Under the pieces are notes generated by a model, which was not told the DNA's origin, searched no databases, and saw nothing but the letters and a program-made list of their open reading frames with translations. A stretch of 64,000 nucleotides of DNA from Terribacillus aidingensis (GTDB lineage: Bacteria > Bacillota > Bacilli > Bacillales > Amphibacillaceae). Below, piece after piece: positions 7,924-16,610 of this stretch. The position numbers and the translations under genes were made by a program. The stretch covers positions 62,001 to 126,000 of the forward strand of contig NZ_OBEK01000006.1 in the NCBI RefSeq assembly GCF_900215625.1, read 5' to 3'. The stretch's first letter is position 1; every line of letters starts with the position of its first letter.

Positions 7924-9084
7924 TTAATTTTGTACGGCTTTTCGAACCGTGCTTCGCAAGGACCATACTCCGAAAGCGAGGGAGATAATAACTAACAGAC
8001 TTCCGACATGAGCAGTTGTCTGCATCGAATGCGTAGCTCCATTCACAATGCCGCCTACTAATGAACCAAGTGATATACCAATTTGCAATGCTGAGTTGTT
8101 GAAACTCTGGTGGATGCCGGCTGATTCGGAATCTGTTTCAACAATATAGTTCTGTAATGGCGGTGCCAAACTCCAGCTTAGCGCTGCCCAGATTACCATC
8201 CCTACAATGAATAATGGGAAAGACACTGTTGAGAACGGCAGTGCGAATAAAATCACAGCAAAGGAAGCGACAACTAAAATGATGCTGACTTTGGAACCGA
8301 AACGGTCTGCCAAGCTGCCGCCAAAAGCTCCTCCGCCAACTGCTGCAATACCAAAGATAAAGTAGCAAATACTAATCCATTGTGTATTCAACCCTAGCTC
8401 AGATTCAAGGAAAGGTGTGAAATACGCATAGATCGTGTAATGACCTGCCAGCATAAACAGCATCGTCAAATGTGCTGTCAGCATCTTTTTATTTCGCAGA
8501 GCTTTCAGCTGCGACTTCAGTGACTGTACTTGCTCCACTTCAATACGCTCAAGCGTGAAAGCAATCAGAACCATAGACAATAATGCCATTAAACCAATAA
8601 ACAGGAACAGCATGCGCCAGCCAAAAGCATCACTAACGATAATGCCAATTGGCACACCAAGCACGAGCGACGAGCTGATTCCCATATAAATAAGTCCAAT
8701 TGCTTTCGCACGGTGCTGCGGCTGCACAATTTTCGCTGCAATTGTTAAAGATAGTACAATAATCAGTGCTGTACTCATCGCTGTCAGGACACGTGCAATC
8801 ATGACAAACAAGAAGGACGGACTAATGTAGGTAATAACATTTCCTAAAACAAATATACCTAATGTCAGCAGCAGAAGCTTCTTTCGCTCCATATTTGCTG
8901 TCAATGTATATAGAATTGGACCAGATAGTGCATAGACCAAAGCGAATACTGTAATCAACTGACCAGCTTGTCCAATAGATACACTCAAGTCATCCGCAAT
9001 AGTTGGCAAAATCCCCCCAACAATTAATTCAACTAACCCCACCGATATAACGGAAATAGCTAATATAAAGACTCTGAAATTCAA
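7924..9084 (-). CDS. pbuE: MFS transporter, PbuE-like purine base efflux pump
   Basis: This is a 386-aa integral membrane protein with about 12 hydrophobic segments of the AraJ/PbuE drug-proton antiporter type. Family similarity alone would only say MFS transporter. The assignment to hypoxanthine/adenine efflux comes from its leader: an adenine-type purine riboswitch with an overlapping terminator precedes the gene, the same arrangement as B. subtilis pbuE. It should therefore be expressed when adenine is abundant. A paralogous MFS gene at 9822-10991 lies divergently behind an ArsR regulator. Confidence 0.85.
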   Translation of the reverse strand: MNFRVFILAISVISVGLVELIVGGILPTIADDLSVSIGQAGQLITVFALVYALSGPILYTLTANMERKKLLLLTLGIFVLGNVITYISPSFLFVMIARVLTAMSTALIIVLSLTIAAKIVQPQHRAKAIGLIYMGISSSLVLGVPIGIIVSDAFGWRMLFLFIGLMALLSMVLIAFTLERIEVEQVQSLKSQLKALRNKKMLTAHLTMLFMLAGHYTIYAYFTPFLESELGLNTQWISICYFIFGIAAVGGGAFGGSLADRFGSKVSIILVVASFAVILFALPFSTVSFPLFIVGMVIWAALSWSLAPPLQNYIVETDSESAGIHQSFNNSALQIGISLGSLVGGIVNGATHSMQTTAHVGSLLVIISLAFGVWSLRSTVRKAVQN

Positions 9085-9160
9085 TAGATCAATTCCTTTC
9101 TATACGGAATATGAAGACGAAGATGTTATTCGTTCTGCAATAGATTGCCTTTTTACACAC

Positions 9161-9207
9161 AAAAAACTCCCTAATAACAGATAGAAAATCTGTAATCAGG
9201 GAGTTAT
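9161..9207 (-). terminator. Terminator of the adenine riboswitch (expression platform)
   Basis: AACTCCCT pairs with AGGGAGTT and an inner CTGATTACAGA/TCTGT arm extends the stem; six T residues follow on the minus strand. The 5' arm includes the P1 3' strand of the aptamer, so ligand binding should prevent terminator formation. This is an ON switch. Confidence 0.88.
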
Positions 9208-9252
9208 GGCTCCTGGTAGAAACCCTCAAACCAAATTATTGAGGTTATACAG
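9192..9252 (-). promoter_or_regulatory. Purine riboswitch, adenine-specific type
   Basis: On the minus strand the aptamer shows TATAACCTCAATAATTTGG, GTTTCTACC and the P1 closing pair CTGTA/TACAG. The J3/1 element reads GATTAC; a T at this position (U74) is the established determinant of adenine recognition, where guanine riboswitches have C. Exact edges are good to a few nucleotides. Confidence 0.92.
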
Positions 9253-9284
9253 TGCAAAACGAACATATTCCATTTTCTTAAGAA

Positions 9285-9313
9285 ATTATAGCAAGATACG
9301 GACATAACTGCAA
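9285..9313 (-). promoter_or_regulatory. Sigma-A promoter of the pbuE leader
   Basis: TTGCAG (9308-9313) and a perfect TATAAT (9285-9290) are separated by 17 bp on the minus strand, about 30 nt before the riboswitch aptamer. Confidence 0.82.
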
Positions 9314-9375
9314 GATGAAGCAAGTAGATAAGTATACACTACGCACCTTTTCCATAAAGTGTATAAGTTTTATGT

Positions 9376-9405
9376 TTGCTTTATCGTAAAAACCCGATAT
9401 ACAAT
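9376..9405 (+). promoter_or_regulatory. Promoter of the ArsR-family gene, predicted leaderless start
   Basis: TTGCTT (9376-9381) and TACAAT (9400-9405) are 18 bp apart. The first in-frame ATG at 9412 lies only 6 nt after the -10, where transcription itself would begin. No ribosome-binding site precedes that ATG. The element CCGATATACAA recurs ahead of the downstream transporter gene near 9787 and may be an operator. Confidence 0.5.
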
Positions 9406-9411
9406 AGACTT

Positions 9412-9726
9412 ATGGATATTATCGGTCTATTCAAAGCATTGTCTAATGAGAAACGGCTGCAAATACTGCATTGGCTTAAAGAACCGGAGAAGCATTTTCC
9501 GAAACAGCAGGCTCATCTGCCGAAGGAGGTTCATTACAATGGCGGCGTCTGTGTCGGAGACATTCAAGAAAAGGTCCAAGCTTCTCAATCCACGGTCTCC
9601 CAATACCTTGCTATGATGCAGCGTGCTGGATTATTGGAATCTATTCGTTATAACCAATGGACGTATTACCGCAGAAATGAAGAAACAATTCAGAAGCTAG
9701 CTGCTTATTTAAATAAAGAATTGTAA
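9412..9726 (+). CDS. ArsR-family winged-helix transcriptional regulator
   Basis: This 104-aa regulator opens with IGLFKALSNEKRLQILHWLK, the signature N-terminal helix of ArsR/SmtB repressors. A recognition helix follows (VQASQSTVSQYLAMMQRAGLL) and then a beta wing. No metal-binding Cys pair is evident. The insert KHFPKQQAHLPKEVHYNGGVCV before the HTH is longer than usual and carries His and one Cys. It is followed 95 nt later by an MFS transporter on the same strand, so it probably controls that pump. A TTG at 9376 in the same frame is an alternative start, but it falls inside the predicted promoter. Confidence 0.85.
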   Translation: MDIIGLFKALSNEKRLQILHWLKEPEKHFPKQQAHLPKEVHYNGGVCVGDIQEKVQASQSTVSQYLAMMQRAGLLESIRYNQWTYYRRNEETIQKLAAYLNKEL

Positions 9727-9821
9727 TATCTTTCAAGAGATCCTTTAGGGATTTCTTTTCTTTCAACTTCGAATATTGCTTTATTCCGATATACAAATAT
9801 ACAATAAATTGGAGTGACACG

Positions 9822-10991
9822 ATGGCTTTAACTAAAAAACAAACATTCTTAGCATGCACGTTAACTTTACTGACGTTCGTTATGGGTACAAGCGAATTCG
9901 TCATTGTTGGCTTACTGACAGAAGTTGCGGCCGACTTAAACGTAACTGTCGCATCTGCCGGAACTCTTGTATCGGGATTTGCTATTGCCTATGCAATCGG
10001 TACGCCTCTTTTAACTGGCTGGGTTAGTCGATTTCCGAAATACCCTTTGATGCTAACCCTTATTGTCGTCTTTATTTTAGGTAATATCACTAGTGCATTA
10101 ACATCTTCCTTCGGCGTATTACTAGCAGCACGTATTGTCACCGCAGCAGCAAGCGGGGTCCTCACCGCATTAGCAATGACAGTAGCAAGTGACACAATGC
10201 CCGCAGCGAAGCGTTCTTCTGTCATTGCGCTTATCTTCGCCGGATTCACCATTTCCAATGTATTAGGTGTGCCGCTCGGTACATTCATCGGGCAATTAGG
10301 CTCTTGGCATCTGACATTCTGGGCGACTGCACTGCTCGGGGTAATTGCCTTCCTTATCAGTTTGTTCATCTTACCAAAGACCGCAGCAAGCGAGAAAAGT
10401 TCCATAGGGAAGCAGCTTGTCCTATTCAAGAATCCAAAGATCCTAGTCGGTTTCTTTATCCCGACGTTCAGTATTGCAGGAACATATACAATCTACACAT
10501 ATATTACGCCTATCATTGAGGATGAATTAGGTATTGCCTCCAGCTCTGTCGGTCTCGTCTTGCTGGCATACGGCCTCTTTTCCATCGGCAGCAACTTTTT
10601 AGCTGGTAAAATTGCCAGCAGAAACGGCATCGGTGATCTGCGTTATGCGTTCATCATCCAAGCAATTATCATTGGTTCCCTATACGTGACAATGAACATG
10701 AAAATTGCCGGGTTGATCAGTATCATGCTTATGGCCGTCATGATTTACGTTATGAATGCAACTATACAAATCTATTTGATGGACAAAGCGGCAGCCTATT
10801 CTTCTGCAGCAAGAGATTTTGCTTCTTCGCTGACTCCTGTATCAGTCAATATCGGTATTACACTGGGATCCGCGTTAGGTGGATTGGTCGTTGCCCACGG
10901 GAACCTTCCGAACCTGGCAATTGTAGGTGGGATATGTGCCCTTATTGCCTCTTTATTATCATTTATCAGTTATCGAAAAGGGACCGAATAA
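9822..10991 (+). CDS. MFS efflux transporter controlled by the adjacent ArsR regulator
   Basis: This is a 389-aa, roughly 12-TM member of the same DHA1 branch (AraJ/YdhP-like) as the PbuE-like gene at 7924-9084. The N-terminal TM1-2 carries TSEFVIVGLL, typical of these pumps. A GGAG ribosome-binding site precedes the ATG. The upstream gene is an ArsR repressor, and the intervening sequence repeats the CCGATATACAA element of the regulator's own promoter. The exported substrate is not known; purine analogues or small drugs are plausible by relation to PbuE. Confidence 0.85.
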   Translation: MALTKKQTFLACTLTLLTFVMGTSEFVIVGLLTEVAADLNVTVASAGTLVSGFAIAYAIGTPLLTGWVSRFPKYPLMLTLIVVFILGNITSALTSSFGVLLAARIVTAAASGVLTALAMTVASDTMPAAKRSSVIALIFAGFTISNVLGVPLGTFIGQLGSWHLTFWATALLGVIAFLISLFILPKTAASEKSSIGKQLVLFKNPKILVGFFIPTFSIAGTYTIYTYITPIIEDELGIASSSVGLVLLAYGLFSIGSNFLAGKIASRNGIGDLRYAFIIQAIIIGSLYVTMNMKIAGLISIMLMAVMIYVMNATIQIYLMDKAAAYSSAARDFASSLTPVSVNIGITLGSALGGLVVAHGNLPNLAIVGGICALIASLLSFISYRKGTE

Positions 10992-10993
10992 CG

Positions 10994-11029
10994 AAAAGCC
11001 AGGTTGAATCAACATCAACCTGGCTTTTT
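10994..11029. terminator. Bidirectional terminator between convergent genes
   Basis: AAAAGCCAGGTTGA pairs with TCAACCTGGCTTTTT over a 7-nt loop. It sits just after the MFS stop codon and overlaps the last codons of the convergent acetyltransferase gene. Confidence 0.88.
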
Positions 11030-11593
11030 CTGATGCAAGAAATCAGATTTCGTTATAGCGTACATTTTCACATCACGCTGCTTCCCTTTTAAACACAGCA
11101 ATTTGCGTAACGTTCCTTCAAATAGCATCCCGGACTTCTGCATCACTTTTTCAGACCCTTCATTTTCCGCTATACATTTTGCCTGGATTCGCTCTAGCTT
11201 CATCCTTTCAAAACCAAACGTAATGACTTCCTTTGCTGCTTCCGCCATATAGCCATTGCCCCAGTATGGCCGGGCCATCACATAACCGATTTCTCCGACA
11301 TGATCTTTCTGGTTCCAAGACACATAGTTAATCGTACCAATCAGTTGCTTCTGTTCCTTATGTTCAATTCCCCAAAAGACTGCCTGATGGTTTTCGTATA
11401 AACTTAGAATAATATCCAAAAACTGCTGCGTATCGTCAATCGATTGATGTGTATTCCAAGTCACGAATTCCGACACTGCAGAATCAGATCCATAAGCAAA
11501 TATCGCATCCGCATCAGCTGCCGTCACTTTACGCAGTCGCAGACGCTCGGTTTCAAGAGTTGGCAGGTTTTCTAATATATGTTCTATTGGCAT
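11015..11593 (-). CDS. GNAT acetyltransferase, RimJ/YdaF-like
   Basis: This 192-aa protein has the RimJ/RimL layout: an N-terminal LETERLRLRKVTAADAD segment, then IGYVMARPYWGNGYMAEAAK as the acetyl-CoA binding region with the G-x-G signature, and a C-terminal SGMLFEGTLRK. This family acetylates protein N-termini or small amines; the target here is unknown. The gene is monocistronic, and its 3' end overlaps the shared terminator. Confidence 0.88.
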   Translation of the reverse strand: MPIEHILENLPTLETERLRLRKVTAADADAIFAYGSDSAVSEFVTWNTHQSIDDTQQFLDIILSLYENHQAVFWGIEHKEQKQLIGTINYVSWNQKDHVGEIGYVMARPYWGNGYMAEAAKEVITFGFERMKLERIQAKCIAENEGSEKVMQKSGMLFEGTLRKLLCLKGKQRDVKMYAITKSDFLHQKKPG

Positions 11594-11739
11594 GGTAATT
11601 GGTTCCTCCCTAAACTGCTAATCAAATATGTCTTTTTTATCACCATGCCATGTTCTGGATACAATTTCAATTACGCAACTCCCCAATACAAACAATAACT
11701 TCCTGTGCACAGCTGCTTACTGTACACAAGAAGTTATCT

Positions 11740-13881
11740 TCATAAACGCTTGTCGTTTAAAATTACCCGGTACCTGTTCTTTCCATCTTTCTTCGCCTGG
11801 TATAAAGCCTCGTCCGCCCGCAGCAGCAATTCACGCTCTTTCGTACCATTTGCTGGGTAGAACGCTAAACCAATGCTGGATGTTATTTGAAATCTGTCTC
11901 TTCCTAAACTCCAATCTCCTTGGGTGGACGCAAGGATACGTTTCGCCATGCTTATGGCATCTTGTTCCTGTTTGATTCCCGGCATTAAAATCGTGAATTC
12001 ATCTCCGCCTTGTCGGGAAAACACATCACAAAACTGCAGACATTCTTTCACTCGGCGTGTAAACTCCTTCAATAGTTTATCACCAATTTCATGGCCAAAT
12101 GTATCGTTAATATATTTAAAGTTATCCAGATCCAAATACATCAGCGCCATTTTGTTTTCATTTTGCTTCGCTTCTTCCAGCGCTTGCTCCAGTTTCTCTT
12201 TAAACAGCCGACGATTTGGCAGTCCCGTTAATGTATCATGATAAGCCATATGCGTTAGTTTTTCTTCATAAACCAAACGCTCTGTGATATCTCTGGAGAC
12301 AATAAGAAAATGTTCAAAATTGCCACTTTCGTCAAAGATCGGATTAGCCTTTGCCTCCAGCCAAATCCAATCGCCATTTATATTCTTAAAACGAAACTGA
12401 AACACAACTCCTTGTTTCGTTTGGACCATCTTCCCCAGATGCTGCCGTACTTTCTGCCTGTCATCTTCATGCATGAAAACACTCGCATGCTGCCCTTCAT
12501 ATGCTTCAGAGGGAAAACCAAGAACCGTCACATGAGATGGAGAGGCATATTTAAAATTGCCAGCCCAGTCTATAATACAAACTAAGTCTGTCATATTCTC
12601 GGCAATTAAACGATACCTGGCTTCACTTTGCCGCAACGCCTCTTCAGCCTTGTTACTCCGGGAAAGCTCTTGCTGCACTCCATCCCTATCTGTTATATCA
12701 ACGGAGCACCCGATTACCTCAACAACCTTTCCATCCTTTGCAATCGGCCGTAATGAAGTAATATATTGAATGCCGTCTACATCCGATTCATATGAAACAT
12801 TTCGTTCACCATTCCAAGCGCGCCGATAATACGTCAACTTTCTAGCTGCTTCTTCAGCCGGGAGAAAGTCCTGCAACTCTCTTCCAATAAGCTGTTCCGG
12901 CGTGAGCTGCATCCGGTAAATCAGTTCACCTTCACTAAACGTATGAACAAATCGTCCATTGTCATCTACATATTTAAATATCATGCCTTGCTGCTTTCGC
13001 ATGGCTTCCTGTAACTCCAGATTGGTTCTCTCCATTCCCCACTGAAACCACATCTGCCTGCTCGACTCTTCTGACAGACCCTCTGATAAGAAAATCTGTT
13101 CAAAAGCTCGCATGTTTTCAGCAAATCCAGTTGCAGAAACAGGTTTGCTGAAGAGATAGCCTTGTCCTTCATCACACAAGTTTTGCTGCAGAAAGATGAG
13201 ATGATCCTTGGATTCGACACCCTCAGCAATCACTTCCAGTTTCAGTTGATGCGCCATTGCGATAATTGTTTTTACAATAGTAGCGTCTTTGGCGTCAATC
13301 GTACAATTCCGCACAAACGACCGGTCTATTTTAATAGTATCTATCGGAAACTCTTTCAAATGATACAGGGAACTATAGCCCGTACCAAAGTCATCAAGAC
13401 TGATACTGACACCAATCTGCTTTAACTTACGCAGCATAGGCAGGACAAACTCCACGTCCATCGTCATAGACTCCGTAATCTCGAGTTCTAAATATTCGGG
13501 TGCGAGTTCCATTTCTTTTAAAATGTTCTCTACTTTCTCTGCTATATCACCTTGAAACAACTGACTAGCTGATAAGTTAACCGCCATGGTCAACGGTTCA
13601 AGACCCATCTCCTGCCACATCTTATTCTGTTTGCATGCTGAACGAAGCACCCATTCTCCAATCGGCCGGATCAGACCTGTTTCTTCAGCAAACGGGATGA
13701 AATCCAACGGCGAAATCGTTCCTATAACAGGATGCTCCCAACGAAGCAGCGCCTCTGCACCGATGACTTTTCCCGTCCGCAGCTGAAGCTTTGGCTGATA
13801 CAGAAGATAAAATTCATCATTCTCGAGGGCTTGAAGCAGCATTGCTTTTCTATCTGAAACGTTCATATTTTTTAATTCCAC
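11740..13881 (-). CDS. Bifunctional c-di-GMP protein, EAL-PAS-PAS-GGDEF order
   Basis: This 713-aa protein has an N-terminal EAL phosphodiesterase domain (about residues 10-250) with EALLRW, DDFGTGYSSL, KIDRSFV and AEGVES intact. Two PAS/PAC sensor modules follow (about 285-405 and 415-540), then a C-terminal diguanylate cyclase domain (about 550-705) with an intact GGDEF and DTLTGLPNR. Both active sites look competent. Putting EAL first is the reverse of the usual GGDEF-EAL order. No membrane segment is seen, so it should be cytosolic and respond through PAS ligands. The start is GTG with GAGGTG 9 nt upstream. It is monocistronic. Confidence 0.92.
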   Translation of the reverse strand: MELKNMNVSDRKAMLLQALENDEFYLLYQPKLQLRTGKVIGAEALLRWEHPVIGTISPLDFIPFAEETGLIRPIGEWVLRSACKQNKMWQEMGLEPLTMAVNLSASQLFQGDIAEKVENILKEMELAPEYLELEITESMTMDVEFVLPMLRKLKQIGVSISLDDFGTGYSSLYHLKEFPIDTIKIDRSFVRNCTIDAKDATIVKTIIAMAHQLKLEVIAEGVESKDHLIFLQQNLCDEGQGYLFSKPVSATGFAENMRAFEQIFLSEGLSEESSRQMWFQWGMERTNLELQEAMRKQQGMIFKYVDDNGRFVHTFSEGELIYRMQLTPEQLIGRELQDFLPAEEAARKLTYYRRAWNGERNVSYESDVDGIQYITSLRPIAKDGKVVEVIGCSVDITDRDGVQQELSRSNKAEEALRQSEARYRLIAENMTDLVCIIDWAGNFKYASPSHVTVLGFPSEAYEGQHASVFMHEDDRQKVRQHLGKMVQTKQGVVFQFRFKNINGDWIWLEAKANPIFDESGNFEHFLIVSRDITERLVYEEKLTHMAYHDTLTGLPNRRLFKEKLEQALEEAKQNENKMALMYLDLDNFKYINDTFGHEIGDKLLKEFTRRVKECLQFCDVFSRQGGDEFTILMPGIKQEQDAISMAKRILASTQGDWSLGRDRFQITSSIGLAFYPANGTKERELLLRADEALYQAKKDGKNRYRVILNDKRL

Positions 13882-14101
13882 TATCGCGACACCTCATTCT
13901 ACTAAGTCTTTTTCTAATGATGCTGATTTGCATTGCGATATGTTTTTTGCTGATTGATGCGGCTGTTAACGCCGCTATATTTTTATTGATTATACAATCT
14001 AATCCTACAATATACGATACTTTCAGATCTAACAAATAAAGGAATGAATTAGAAACCTACTGTATTTATACCCGAAATAACAATGTGAAATTCTATGTAT
14101 G

Positions 14102-14135
14102 AAAAAACCGCCAGCATTCTATGCTGACGGTTTTT
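14102..14135. terminator. Terminator after the alpha/beta hydrolase operon
   Basis: ACCGCCAGCAT pairs with ATGCTGACGGT (one G-T pair) around a 3-nt loop, flanked by A- and T-runs on both sides. A nearly identical hairpin stands at 16611-16649. Confidence 0.85.
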
Positions 14136-14152
14136 CTTTTGATAGAAGTTTT

Positions 14153-15157
14153 TCACAATTGTCGGACCAGCTTCTGACAATAATCCAAATATGCATCACT
14201 TACTAGTGTATGCTTTGGCGCAAATATGGCACTCAAGTAAATAAGGGTTTGCGAGTTATCCAGAGAAGGATTCAACATCGAATGTTCGACATTAGGGATC
14301 GTTTTTACTGTTACTTGGGATTTCGGTAAAATTTTCTTATACGTCTTCGCTGTTTCATTGGAATCTACATTACGATCTTCTCCCGCTAATATTACGTGAA
14401 CAGGGGAATTGATTTTCTTAATATCGCTTGTCGCATCTGCCAAGATATTCTTTTGTGCAAATATGTATCTCTCTTCAGAAAGACTTCTGTCTCCTGTTTC
14501 CTTTACATATTCTTGATATGAAGCTCCTGTGCGGATCAGTTCAGATTCCTTTCTATCCTTATTTAGCAAGATTAAAATTTCTTCGGGTGATTTCCCTTCG
14601 CGTTTTAATTTCTCAGCAGTATAATACTCCCCTTGCCGAAGCCAATTAATTGCTGGAGCAACTAAAATAGAAGCGGCTATATCTTGACGATTTTGCTGTA
14701 TTTTCGGTATTACCCATCCAGCTTGACTAGTTCCCCAAAGGATGATTTTTTCGCTATTGATAGTTTCTTGCTTTTTTACCCAATTTATTACGTTTTCTAC
14801 CTCTTTGGCACGATCGTCCATCGATTGATCTAACCAATTCCCCTGCGAACCATCAACACCAGGCTTCGCCCATGAAACAGATGCAAAACCTTCTTTTGCA
14901 AAGCGTTCCATTAATGGTTTGTACCCTCCATCTTGCGTCGCATTTTGTGGGCCATCTCCATGTACAAAGATTACGACACCCTCACCCTTCTCTTTTGGAA
15001 GAGCCATAAAACCATTTAAATCTTCGTTTTCTGTTTGGATAGTAACTTCTCTCTCTTGCATCATATAATCATTCTCAAGCAGCAAAATCCCCAAGAGCAG
15101 CAATACAAAAAATGTTATACCGATAAGTAACTTATATCTTTTTCTCACGGTGCACAT
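14153..15157 (-). CDS. Membrane-anchored alpha/beta hydrolase
   Basis: This 334-aa protein has one N-terminal hydrophobic segment (about residues 8-27) that should anchor it with the catalytic domain outside. Alpha/beta-hydrolase elements are the oxyanion HGDGP motif, the nucleophile elbow WGTSQAG, an acidic GEDRNVD and the catalytic His in NVEHSML. It belongs to the dienelactone hydrolase/peptidase-like group; the substrate is unknown. The ATG at 15157 lies 5 nt after GGAG and overlaps the upstream acetyltransferase gene by 26 nt. It is the last gene of a merR-GNAT-hydrolase operon. Confidence 0.82.
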   Translation of the reverse strand: MCTVRKRYKLLIGITFFVLLLLGILLLENDYMMQEREVTIQTENEDLNGFMALPKEKGEGVVIFVHGDGPQNATQDGGYKPLMERFAKEGFASVSWAKPGVDGSQGNWLDQSMDDRAKEVENVINWVKKQETINSEKIILWGTSQAGWVIPKIQQNRQDIAASILVAPAINWLRQGEYYTAEKLKREGKSPEEILILLNKDRKESELIRTGASYQEYVKETGDRSLSEERYIFAQKNILADATSDIKKINSPVHVILAGEDRNVDSNETAKTYKKILPKSQVTVKTIPNVEHSMLNPSLDNSQTLIYLSAIFAPKHTLVSDAYLDYCQKLVRQL

Positions 15158-15728
15158 CACCTCTCCACTCCATAAAATGCCATTCTTTTATTCCATGAAA
15201 GCGTCCTCCAGTTTTACTTTTACCTTTTCTGCTAACAAGAAAGTCTTGTTTCTCATAAAGTCTTCTTGCTGCATTATTATCCGCCGAAACAAATAAAGTA
15301 AGTTGTTGAGCAGCATCCACCTGACTTTTAACAGTTTGAATTAGCTGCGCACCAATTCCCTTGCCCCGGCTAGATGCTGCTACTACTAGAATATCGATAT
15401 GCATCTCATTGTTATTACATCGATGATCAAGAAAGAAAAAGAATGCAATTGTTTTAAGAAATGCCGTAAAACGTAACTTTTTCAATAATTGTTTTGTTAA
15501 TTCAGTTCCTATCCACTTTTTTGGTTTGATAAAAAGTAAGCCTTGGATAATCTCATCACGCTTGATAACCAAGTTACTGGAATGATAATTTACAATATGC
15601 TCCGCCAAGCATAGAAACGCGATTTCTTGTTCGTGTACCGGCATTTTTAAGGACTGGAACTTGCCACTAAACCCCTCCATTAATAAGCATGCTATTTCGT
15701 CTATATGATTACTTCCAGCAGTCATCAT
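15132..15728 (-). CDS. GNAT-family N-acetyltransferase
   Basis: This is a 198-aa GNAT protein. The acetyl-CoA pyrophosphate-binding motif is SRGKGIGAQLIQ (about residues 113-125) and NNAARRLYEKQDF is the conserved fourth-motif helix. It overlaps the merR gene by 4 nt (start ATG in the stop) and the hydrolase by 26 nt, so the three are translationally coupled. Together with a MerR activator this suggests a small resistance or detoxification operon, but the substrate is not identifiable. Confidence 0.85.
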   Translation of the reverse strand: MMTAGSNHIDEIACLLMEGFSGKFQSLKMPVHEQEIAFLCLAEHIVNYHSSNLVIKRDEIIQGLLFIKPKKWIGTELTKQLLKKLRFTAFLKTIAFFFFLDHRCNNNEMHIDILVVAASSRGKGIGAQLIQTVKSQVDAAQQLTLFVSADNNAARRLYEKQDFLVSRKGKSKTGGRFHGIKEWHFMEWRGDVHREKKI

Positions 15729-16474
15729 TTTGCCTTCACCTCTAGACTGTACACCAAGGATTGCTTATAGAAAGTTGATAGATATGCTTCTTCATGGATA
15801 AATAATCTTTCTTCGAATAAAATATCCATCTGAGCAAGTTCATTGTAAAAAAGCTGTATTTCTCTTTCTAACTCCTCTTCTTGTGCCACATAAATCTTCT
15901 TACTATAGTAAACTCCCTCATTCAATATCTGATCAGCTTCAGATGAATTAGTTTCATACATTACTTTAATGTTACTGCCGTTCTCCATTACTGCATAAGA
16001 AATTTCATCAAATATATGTGAAATATATTCCTTGCACTGAGCTAATTTCTTTAGATTCAAATTGTAGTATTCATCAAGATATTCAGCAGAAATGTATGTA
16101 TAATAGCGAGTTTCTTTGGTCTCTGCTAGCAGTCTATGCGATTCACTTTGTCGAAGCTCCATAATGTTCTGAACCTTCCTTTTCAGTGCACTCAGTCGCA
16201 TTATTTCATCTTCAACTCTTGCAAGTACCGCAGGAAATGTTTCTGTATGATCTAAACCGTTCTCTAGACTATTCTTTATTTCTTTTAAGGAAAAACCCAA
16301 ATCTTTTAGCAGCAGAATGTGTGCCATAGAATATACTTCAGCTTCTCCATACATGTGATATCCGTTTCCGTCGATATATGCCGGCTTGATCAATTGCTGT
16401 ACTTCATAATGTCTTATTGTGTATTTCTTTAGATGGAATAACTTTGCTAATTCGCCGCTTGTTAAAGATTGCAT
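15725..16474 (-). CDS. MerR-family transcriptional regulator
   Basis: This 249-aa regulator has an N-terminal winged helix (LTSGELAKLFHLKKYTIRHYE) and LLKDLGFSLKEIKNSLENG, the MerR dimerisation entry. The C-terminal part of about 150 aa is not a short metal-binding tail and lacks clustered Cys, so an organic ligand is more likely. A strong AGGAGGGG sits ahead of the ATG. Its own promoter has a 19-bp spacer holding a perfect palindrome, the MerR hallmark, so the operon is probably autoregulated. Confidence 0.88.
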   Translation of the reverse strand: MQSLTSGELAKLFHLKKYTIRHYEVQQLIKPAYIDGNGYHMYGEAEVYSMAHILLLKDLGFSLKEIKNSLENGLDHTETFPAVLARVEDEIMRLSALKRKVQNIMELRQSESHRLLAETKETRYYTYISAEYLDEYYNLNLKKLAQCKEYISHIFDEISYAVMENGSNIKVMYETNSSEADQILNEGVYYSKKIYVAQEEELEREIQLFYNELAQMDILFEERLFIHEEAYLSTFYKQSLVYSLEVKAK

Positions 16475-16499
16475 TGATTTCCCCTCCTCTTATAGCTAT

Positions 16500-16530
16500 A
16501 GCATAAACCGTGTGGTCACCACACAGTCAA
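16500..16530 (-). promoter_or_regulatory. MerR-type promoter with operator in the spacer
   Basis: On the minus strand TTGACT (16525-16530) and TATGCT (16500-16505) are separated by 19 bp. The spacer contains the perfect 15-bp palindrome GTGTGGT-C-ACCACAC (16510-16524). Over-long 19-20 bp spacers with a central dyad are the established signature of MerR-activated promoters. Confidence 0.85.
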
Positions 16531-16610
16531 TACGCTTTAAAATATAATGATGGAACCTCCTTTCAATCTCGCAAAATGTTTTTATATTTCTTTTCTTTCG
16601 TGCAGGACAT

